Part shown: positions 58,418 to 64,000 of the stretch, piece after piece | How the letters are laid out: every line of letters begins with the position of its first letter | Numbering within the stretch: position 1 is the stretch's first letter | Assembly (NCBI RefSeq): GCF_003841485.1 | Contig: NZ_REFY01000005.1 | Location: forward strand, 124,001-188,000 | Source: Natrarchaeobius halalkaliphilus | GTDB taxonomy: Archaea > Halobacteriota > Halobacteria > Halobacteriales > Natrialbaceae | Direction of reading: 5' to 3' | Length of the DNA: 64,000 nucleotides | Program-made: the position numbers and the translations under genes | The notes under the pieces: model-generated | What the model saw: only the letters and a program-made list of their open reading frames with translations | Databases searched by the model: none | What the model was told of the DNA's origin: nothing

Positions 58418-59368
58418 ATGGAACTCGCGATCCAGACCGCTCCGATAGGCGGATCGATGGAAACGAAACTCGAGGCCGCCTCCGAACTCGAGGTATCGGT
58501 CGTCTCGCTCGGAACGTACGATTACTACGGACCCGGACCCGCCGAACTCGATCCCGGAACCCATCTGGACGATCCGGACGCTCGAGAGACGCTCGAAGAT
58601 CAGTTGGAGCGCCACGAGATTTCGATCGGGATGCTGGGGGGAGGGAGCAATCCGCTTCACCCGAATCCGGACGTCGCCGAGAACTGTAAGCGGGAGATTA
58701 CGGCGACGCTCGAGCTGGCGGAACGACTCGGCGTTGACACGGTGTCGTGTCATTCCGGTCTACCTGCGGGTAGTCCGGACGACGAGACGCCGAACTGGCT
58801 GACAATGCCGATTCCACCGGAGCCGCATATCTCGGAGGGGTACGAGTACCAGTGGGAGGAGGTCGCGATCCCGTTCTGGCGAGAAATCGCCGACGAGGCG
58901 GAAGAACGCGGAGTCGACGTCGCGATAGAGGTACACGTGAACACGCTCGTTCACACGCCGGCGAAATTGCTCCGGCTTCGAGAGGAGACGAACGACCGCA
59001 TCGGCGCGAAACTCGATCCGGCGCACCTGCTCTTGCAGGGGATGGACGAGATCGACGCGATCAGGCGGCTCGGTCGAGAGGACGCGATTCACGCGTTCGA
59101 GGCGTCGGATATCAAACTGGACGAAGCGAACGTGCGACGAGGAGGGATGCTCGACGTTCCGCAATCCGAGCGTCGGATCGATCGTTCCTGGGAGTTCAGA
59201 GCGGTGGGGCGGGGTCACGGATCCGACTACTGGCGCGACCTCGTCGACAGTCTGGAGAAGGTCGGCTACGACGGGATCGTCTCGATCCAACACCTCGGCG
59301 TGCCGGAAGAAACGCGGGCGGGATTCGAAACTGCGGTCGGCGTTCTGGACGACGCGCTGTCCGGGTGA
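58418..59368 (+). CDS. Sugar phosphate isomerase/epimerase-like TIM-barrel protein
   Basis: A 316-residue protein of the AP-endonuclease-2/xylose isomerase-like superfamily. LELAERLGVDTVSCHSGLP, ERGVDVAIEVHVNTLVHTPAKLL and IGAKLDPAHLLLQG give the Glu, His and Asp positions of the metal site, and GYDGIVSIQHLG closes the barrel. Members isomerise sugars or inositol derivatives, or dehydrate 3-dehydroshikimate. It lies 266 bases downstream of the TTT transporter on the same strand and has its own TATA-like box. Substrate unknown. Confidence 0.86.
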   Translation: MELAIQTAPIGGSMETKLEAASELEVSVVSLGTYDYYGPGPAELDPGTHLDDPDARETLEDQLERHEISIGMLGGGSNPLHPNPDVAENCKREITATLELAERLGVDTVSCHSGLPAGSPDDETPNWLTMPIPPEPHISEGYEYQWEEVAIPFWREIADEAEERGVDVAIEVHVNTLVHTPAKLLRLREETNDRIGAKLDPAHLLLQGMDEIDAIRRLGREDAIHAFEASDIKLDEANVRRGGMLDVPQSERRIDRSWEFRAVGRGHGSDYWRDLVDSLEKVGYDGIVSIQHLGVPEETRAGFETAVGVLDDALSG

Positions 59369-59542
59369 TCGTTCGCTACGTACGCGCGCTCTCGCCGCCG
59401 AAGAGGGGGAGGTTTACTCGAGCGCTTCCGATCGAAACGGCATTTCTATCGGACCGAGCAAAGAGAGCGACAACGCGAGCGGGTACCGTGGTCGTCGACA
59501 TCGATCGCGTAGCGGGTCGCCGTTATTCTGTCGCTTCGAGGA

Positions 59543-59980
59543 TTACGAGGAGTCCCCTTCCAGGACCGTAACGACGGGACGGTCCGCGTTGAGCAGGACC
59601 GTCTGGGCGACGCTTCCGAACAGAACCTTTCCGGTCGGCGACCGTTTGCGTGGGGCGACCACGACGTAGCGAGCGTCCTGTTCGTCCGCGTACTCGATGA
59701 CCCGGGTTGCCGGATCGCCGATCAATCCGACGGCTTCCCACTCGGACTCGATGTCGTCGCCGGCCTCTGCGGCGATACGAGTCGCGGCGTCGCGAATATC
59801 GTCCATGCTGACGCCGTCAGTGCCCGATTCAGCACTGTCGACGCCCATTTCGACGAATTCCGATCTCGTCAGGACGTGTACGACGTGGATCGAGTCGCCG
59901 AACGAATCGGCGAGCCGTTCGGCCTCCCGGATGACGTGACGTGACCGCTCCTCCCTGTCGACCGCGGCGACGATTGCCAT
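59543..59980 (-). CDS. UspA-family universal stress protein
   Basis: A 145-residue single UspA domain. It opens MAIVAAVDREERSRHVIREA and has APRKRSPTGKVLFGSVAQTVLLNADRPVV near the end, so the first Gly of the ATP loop is replaced by Pro-type sequence (VVAPRKRSPTG). It lies convergent to the TIM-barrel gene and divergent from the quinone oxidoreductase at 60177. Three UspA genes in this window all flank transporter or catabolic genes. Confidence 0.87.
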   Translation of the reverse strand: MAIVAAVDREERSRHVIREAERLADSFGDSIHVVHVLTRSEFVEMGVDSAESGTDGVSMDDIRDAATRIAAEAGDDIESEWEAVGLIGDPATRVIEYADEQDARYVVVAPRKRSPTGKVLFGSVAQTVLLNADRPVVTVLEGDSS

Positions 59981-60176
59981 GCGTTTTCATAGATATGGAG
60001 CCCATTAATCGTTTCCGTAGTGTACGGCGTACACGGCAGTCGCCGCGCCGAACGCGACGAGAGTTCGGCGTTCGACCACGACGGGATCAGGGAAGACGAC
60101 GCAGCGTCAGGACCGGTGGTTCGGCGCAAGCCACGTCACCAAAACACGTATTGTGAATTAGCGTGATGTGAAAGCG

Positions 60177-61139
60177 ATGAAAGCAGTTCGATACCACGAG
60201 CAAGGCGAACCCGGTGTGTTGCGCGTCGACGACGTTCCGAAACCGACGCCACAGAACGAGGAAGTGCTCGTCGAAGTTCACGCGGCGAGCGTCAATCCGA
60301 TCGACACGAAGTTTCGGAACGGGTTCTACTCGCCGCCGGAGCTGCCGATGACGACCGGGTCGGACTTCTCCGGGGTCGTCGTCGAGGTCGGCGACGGAGT
60401 GGATGATTTCGAGCCGGGCGACCGAATAATCGGCGACGGCCTCAACAAACGAAGCGGCTACCAGGGATCGTTCTCGGAGTACGCGGTCGCGCCGCTCGAG
60501 TCGATCGCGCCGATTCCCGACGACGTAAGTTTCGACGACGCAGCGGCGCTCGGCCACGCCGGTCTCACGGCTTGGTGCGGAATCGTCGCCTACGGTGACG
60601 TGACGATCGGAGACACGTGTCTCGTCCACGGCGGCAGCGGCGGCGTCGGGCATATCGCGGTCCAGCTAGCGCGCCAGAGCGGGGCCAAGGTCATCGCGAC
60701 TGCCGGGACGGATCACGGCCTCGAGAAACTCGAGCAACTCGGCGTGGATCACGCGATCAGTTATGAGCGGGACGACCTCCAAGAAGCGATCGAGGAGGCG
60801 GGAGCGCCCGACGTGATACTCGATCCGCTGCTCGGGGAGTACCTCGAACTCGATATCGAGGTCGCGGCTCCAAACGCGACGATAGTCGCCATAGAAGGAC
60901 GCGAGGTCACGTTCACGAACGCACCGACGGCGCGGCGCAAAGACCTGTGTCTGTACCAGGTCGGCGCTGCGAGCCTACCAGATGTCAGCGGGGCACTCGA
61001 GCGGCTGGCGACACTCCTCGGTCGCGAACTGATCGAGGTCGTGATCAACCAGAAGTTCGACCTCGAAGAGGCGGCCGAAGCTCAGCGGTTCACGATCGAG
61101 GCGAACGACTTCGGTAAAGTGTTGGTCCAGATTAGATAG
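60177..61139 (+). CDS. Zinc-independent MDR quinone oxidoreductase
   Basis: A 320-residue medium-chain oxidoreductase with the GroES-like N-terminal domain (MKAVRYHEQGEPGVLRVDDVP) and the Rossmann loop HGGSGGVGHIAVQLA near residue 150. The structural-zinc Cys cluster is absent, as in quinone oxidoreductases. The intact paralogue of the partial gene at 2-640, it uses NAD(P)H to reduce quinones or 2-enoyl compounds. Start at the ATG at 60177; a GTG three codons upstream is possible. It is followed 81 bases downstream by an FAH-family gene. Confidence 0.9.
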   Translation: MKAVRYHEQGEPGVLRVDDVPKPTPQNEEVLVEVHAASVNPIDTKFRNGFYSPPELPMTTGSDFSGVVVEVGDGVDDFEPGDRIIGDGLNKRSGYQGSFSEYAVAPLESIAPIPDDVSFDDAAALGHAGLTAWCGIVAYGDVTIGDTCLVHGGSGGVGHIAVQLARQSGAKVIATAGTDHGLEKLEQLGVDHAISYERDDLQEAIEEAGAPDVILDPLLGEYLELDIEVAAPNATIVAIEGREVTFTNAPTARRKDLCLYQVGAASLPDVSGALERLATLLGRELIEVVINQKFDLEEAAEAQRFTIEANDFGKVLVQIR

Positions 61140-61220
61140 GTATCGACTGTTCGGAGACGAACGGTGACCGGAGAGACGACCGACGAAACAGATAAGAGCC
61201 ATCCGCGTGATGGATCCGTC

Positions 61221-61955
61221 ATGCGACGTGTACGATTCGAAACTGATGAACAGGTGCGAAACGGTCACTACGAAAGTGGCGAAATAGTTGCGGACTCAGA
61301 GACGTACGACGTGGACGAAGTGACGATTCTGCCCCCGTGTGAGCCGACGAAAATCGTCGCGGCCGGGAAGAACTACCACGACCACATCGCCGAGATGAAA
61401 GAGAAAGGGATCGGCACCGGAGAGATTCCGGACTTTCCGTTTTTCTTCTTCAAGCCGCCGAGCAGCGTGATCGGTCACGGCGGTATCATCGCGTATCCGG
61501 ACGGTGGGGAGCTCGTCCACTACGAGGGGGAAGTCGGCGTCGTTGTCGGAGAACGCTGTCGGAACGTCGCTACCGACGACGCGATCGACGTGCTCGCTGG
61601 GTACACTGCGCTCAACGACGTCTCACACCGCGACTGGTCCGGAAAAGAAGAGCAGTGGGTGAGACACAAGGGTCGGGATACGTTCTGTCCGGTCGGACCC
61701 TTTCTCCAGACGGATGTCGAGTCGGACATCGGCGTTCAGACGCACGTAAACGGTGAAAAGCGACAGGATAGCCGAACGACGGAGATGGTATTTTCGATCG
61801 CAGAGCTGGTCTCGGATGCTTCCCAGTATATGACGCTCGAACCGGGGGACGTCATCGCGACCGGGACGCCAAGCGGTGTCGGTCAAATTTCGCCCGGAGA
61901 CACCGTGGAAGTGACAGTCGAGGGCGTCGGAACGCTCCGGAACGACGTCCGATAG
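61221..61955 (+). CDS. Fumarylacetoacetate hydrolase family protein
   Basis: A 244-residue FAH-family protein, paralogue of 8609-9385 (shared ILPPCEPTKIVAAGKNYHDH and FKPPSSVIGHG). Metal ligands are in LVHYEGEVGVVVGE and LNDVSHRDWSG. The 14-residue insert of the other copy is absent, so its active-site lid is likely different. It may hydrolyse or isomerise ring-cleavage 2-oxo acids. The start at 61221 is preferred over 61164 because a leaderless-spaced AT-rich element lies about 29 bases upstream and the domain begins there. Confidence 0.88.
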   Translation: MRRVRFETDEQVRNGHYESGEIVADSETYDVDEVTILPPCEPTKIVAAGKNYHDHIAEMKEKGIGTGEIPDFPFFFFKPPSSVIGHGGIIAYPDGGELVHYEGEVGVVVGERCRNVATDDAIDVLAGYTALNDVSHRDWSGKEEQWVRHKGRDTFCPVGPFLQTDVESDIGVQTHVNGEKRQDSRTTEMVFSIAELVSDASQYMTLEPGDVIATGTPSGVGQISPGDTVEVTVEGVGTLRNDVR

Positions 61956-62162
61956 CCGAGCGATTTTTGATCGACGCGTCGAACGCGCATCCGGCCGGAC
62001 CGATACCACGCGTTCGCGCGGTGAAAAAGACTTGTAGAGAGGGACCGACTGCGAGCCGAATCCACGCGGACCGTCGCGATCGATCCGACACCGATCGCCA
62101 GGGCGGAACGCGACTCCAGTGACGACGGGTGCTCAACCGTTCGCGTCGAACGTTCGAAAATC

Positions 62163-62167
62163 AAAAA
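62163..62167 (-). terminator. Probable U-tract terminator after the ABC permease pair
   Basis: TTTTT on the minus strand, about a dozen bases past the stop of the 62180-62995 gene. Confidence 0.4.
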
Positions 62168-62179
62168 CGATCGAACCGA

Positions 62180-62995
62180 TCAGAAGCCAGCGCGGTCGAC
62201 GTCCCACCAGATGAGCCGATCGTATATTTTGCCCATCAACCAGGGCAGGGTAACGCCGAGAAGCATGAGGACGAGCACGACGCTGATGACGCCCTCGAGG
62301 CGGAACGATGCGCTCCACTGCTGAATGAGTCCACCGAGACCGGTCACGGCGACAATAATCTCGACCAGCACCAGTCCACGGACGGCACGTCCGATACCCA
62401 TTCGGAGTCCGGCAAGGATGTACGGAATCTCGTAGGGGAGAACGACGTTCTTCAGCGTGTAGAGTCGACTTGCGTTGAACGACTCCGCGACCTCGAGCAG
62501 TCCCGCAGGAGTCGTTCGAGCCCCTTCGAAGGAGTTGATCACGATCGGGAAGAACGCGAACAGGAAACAGATCGCGACGCGGATCCGAATCCCGGTTCCG
62601 AACCAGACGATCAGCGCCGGAACGATCGCTGCGTAGGGAACGACGTAGATGGCGTTGACGTAGGGATCGAGCAACTCCTCGATCGTTCGGTTGACGCCCA
62701 TCAGGATACCCATCGGGATGCCGACGAGCGTGGCCATGAAGAACCCGATAAAGATCGCGTACAGTGCGTCCCAGAGGGCCTCTAGCAGTCCTTCTTCAGC
62801 GACCTGTACGTACAGTGCGTCTGCGATCATCGGGACCGACGGTATCCGGTCGCTCGGATACCCGAGGTAGGCGAACAACGAATAGAGCGCCAGCAAGAAG
62901 ACGCCGAAGCCCGCTTGCAGGATGATCTGGTGGTTTCGGTCGTCCATCGATAACGTCAGCTGCTGTCGGAGCGAGGATTCGTCTGCTGTTGCCAT
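62180..62995 (-). CDS. ABC transporter permease (SsuC-like)
   Basis: A 271-residue permease with about six hydrophobic segments. GRAVRGLVLVEIIVAVTGLGG and the coupling loop EVAESFNASRLYTLKNVVLP are typical. Its start codon shares one base with the stop of the upstream permease (TAATG), so translation is tightly coupled. With 62995-63831 it would form a heterodimer. No receptor or ATPase is visible in the window; they may lie further right, or the complex may use the orphan receptors at 14130, 35576 and 45094. Confidence 0.9.
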   Translation of the reverse strand: MATADESSLRQQLTLSMDDRNHQIILQAGFGVFLLALYSLFAYLGYPSDRIPSVPMIADALYVQVAEEGLLEALWDALYAIFIGFFMATLVGIPMGILMGVNRTIEELLDPYVNAIYVVPYAAIVPALIVWFGTGIRIRVAICFLFAFFPIVINSFEGARTTPAGLLEVAESFNASRLYTLKNVVLPYEIPYILAGLRMGIGRAVRGLVLVEIIVAVTGLGGLIQQWSASFRLEGVISVVLVLMLLGVTLPWLMGKIYDRLIWWDVDRAGF

Positions 62996-63831
62996 TATTT
63001 CTCAGCCTCCCAGTCGATGATCTGTTTTTCGAGTAGCTGGATGAGCCTCGTCAGGATGATGCTTACGAGCATCAACAACAGGACGATCGATAACACACCG
63101 CTGACGCGGAAGACGTCCGCCCACGAGCGGATGATGCCACCCAGGTTGACGAACTCGATCAGGATCTCTGCCAGGATCATCCCGTTGACTGCACGTCCCA
63201 TCCCGAGACGGAGCCCCGCAGTGATGTACGGTAAGTCGTGTGGAAAGATCACGTGTCGAACGGTGTAGTACTTGCTCGCCCCGAAGGATTCGCTGACCTC
63301 GAGTAACCCCTCGGGAGTCGTCTTGACACCTTCGTACGTATCGATGAGAATCTCGAACACACAGAAGAGGAAGACGATGAAGACACGAACCTCGAAGGTC
63401 GGGCCGCCGATCAGAATGAAGATCGGCACCATAGCCGAGATCGGCGCGACGTACATCGCGTTGATGTACGGATTGAGCATCACGTCGAGGTGGCGGTTGA
63501 TCCCCATCGCCAGACCCAGCGGTACCCCGACGAGAACCGCGAGGATATAGCCGAGGAACATGGTTCCCATACTGTTCATGAACGCGCCGACGAGGTCGTC
63601 CTCGCGGAACTGCGTGACCAGCGACTCGAAGATCAACTCGAGACCCGGGAAGAGGTAATCGGGTTGGCCTCTCGCGTAGAGGTCCCAGATCGTGAGTCCG
63701 ACGAACACCGCGAACAGCCGGATGAGAAGGCCTCTGTTTCGCTCGAACCACGTTCCAGCCAGACGCGATTTTACGCTCATAAGAGCGTTTTCCCACTTCG
63801 TCCGAACGGAATTTAATGATTTTGTGGACAT
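62995..63831 (-). CDS. ABC transporter permease (SsuC-like)
   Basis: A 278-residue permease with about six hydrophobic segments. GRAVNGMILAEILIEFVNLGG and EVSESFGASKYYTVRHVIFP match the partner permease. The start is placed at 63831 (MSTKSLNS): it lies one base after the stop of the zinc-ribbon gene at 63833-63982, whereas the longer frame would overlap that gene. An ATG at 63780 is a further alternative. Paralogous to its downstream neighbour. Confidence 0.88.
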   Translation of the reverse strand: MSTKSLNSVRTKWENALMSVKSRLAGTWFERNRGLLIRLFAVFVGLTIWDLYARGQPDYLFPGLELIFESLVTQFREDDLVGAFMNSMGTMFLGYILAVLVGVPLGLAMGINRHLDVMLNPYINAMYVAPISAMVPIFILIGGPTFEVRVFIVFLFCVFEILIDTYEGVKTTPEGLLEVSESFGASKYYTVRHVIFPHDLPYITAGLRLGMGRAVNGMILAEILIEFVNLGGIIRSWADVFRVSGVLSIVLLLMLVSIILTRLIQLLEKQIIDWEAEK

Positions 63832-63832
63832 A

Positions 63833-63982
63833 TCATTCAACGATTCGTGCTGCGTCTGTATCGAGGAACTCCGCCCCGCAGGTGGGACAGAGTAGTTCGG
63901 TACCACTGTTTCGAAGCTCTCCATGGTGTGCATGGAAGAGCTCGCTACATTCGGGACATTCGGCCCAGAATATTCGTGCCAT
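63833..63982 (-). CDS. 49-residue zinc-ribbon protein upstream of ABC permeases
   Basis: A short ORF on the minus strand starts with ATG at 63982 and encodes MARIFWAECPECSELFHAH, continues through a Gly/Ser turn, and has ELLCPTCGAEF before the stop. The pairs Cys9/Cys12 and Cys32/Cys35 are the knuckles of a compact zinc ribbon. The stop lies one base before the permease start, so it belongs to the same operon. Tiny zinc proteins are common in haloarchaea, mostly of unknown role. It may regulate or assemble the transporter, or just travel with it. The Cys pattern makes it unlikely to be chance. Confidence 0.75.
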   Translation of the reverse strand: MARIFWAECPECSELFHAHHGELRNSGTELLCPTCGAEFLDTDAARIVE

Positions 63983-64000
63983 TGTCAATCGAGGTATTCT

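Noticed and set aside
1-64000. tRNA, rRNA, CRISPR arrays and intact insertion sequences
   Set aside because: I looked for cloverleaf-like T-loop sequences, regular repeat-spacer patterns and transposase motifs and saw none that I could support.

Overview
The window is a stretch of haloarchaeal (class Halobacteria, probably Natrialbales-like) genome. The proteins are strongly acidic, secreted receptors carry twin-arginine signals followed by a lipobox Cys, and many genes have a TATA-like box 28-32 bases upstream of the start codon, as expected for leaderless haloarchaeal transcripts. No rRNA, tRNA, CRISPR array or intact insertion sequence was recognised. The content is accessory and catabolic: CoA-thioester enzymes, amidohydrolase-2 proteins, ring-modifying oxygenases, and an unusual number of uptake systems (ABC, TRAP-TAXI, tripartite tricarboxylate, APC).

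Layout. 1-640: 3' part of a quinone oxidoreductase-like gene. 1079-6114: an amidohydrolase and a nitrate/taurine-type ABC importer (receptor and two permeases on the minus strand, ATPase divergent). 6348-7703: APC-type permease. 8010-9746: decayed copies of an amidohydrolase and an isochorismatase-like gene flanking a fumarylacetoacetate hydrolase-family gene. 9817-10914: a cysteine-poor relative of the complex I 51-kDa/RnfC family. 11749-24021: acyl-CoA dehydrogenase, a crotonase resembling hydroxycinnamoyl-CoA hydratase-lyase, acyl-CoA ligase, isochorismatase, amidohydrolase, TRAP-TAXI transporter and aldehyde dehydrogenase; together a plausible route for phenylpropanoid acids. 24185-33310: amidohydrolase, Rieske protein, FMN hydroxyacid oxidase, BNR-repeat protein, two-subunit CoA-transferase preceded by a tiny coupled ORF, second amidohydrolase, FAD aromatic hydroxylase and MaoC dehydratase. 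33350-35438: tungsten aldehyde oxidoreductase divergent from a MoaD-like gene. 36924-43488: isochorismatase, PaaG-like crotonase, GNAT, then a minus-strand thiolase / HMG-CoA-synthase-like-OB fusion / hydroxyacyl-CoA dehydrogenase / enoyl-CoA hydratase operon. 43529-54728: two MATE and two EamA exporters, a second CoA-transferase, UspA proteins, a VOC protein and an extradiol dioxygenase. 54956-61955: tripartite tricarboxylate transporter (order C-A-B), a TIM-barrel isomerase, UspA, quinone oxidoreductase and FAH-family protein. 62180-63982: two ABC permeases preceded by a 49-residue zinc-ribbon gene.

The genes read as parallel modules for taking up aromatic or other organic acids, activating them to CoA esters, shortening or cleaving them, and oxidising released aldehydes. 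Three receptors of one ABC family (14130, 35576, 45094) have no permease beside them and may share a common membrane complex. Repeated families (FAH x2, quinone oxidoreductase x2, CoA-transferase x2, amidohydrolase x4 plus one pseudogene, isochorismatase x2 plus one pseudogene, UspA x3) point to growth by duplication. About 80-bp palindromic repeats sit at three 3' gene ends, and several perfect inverted repeats lie in promoter regions. All functional assignments are from sequence reading alone; no searches were run.
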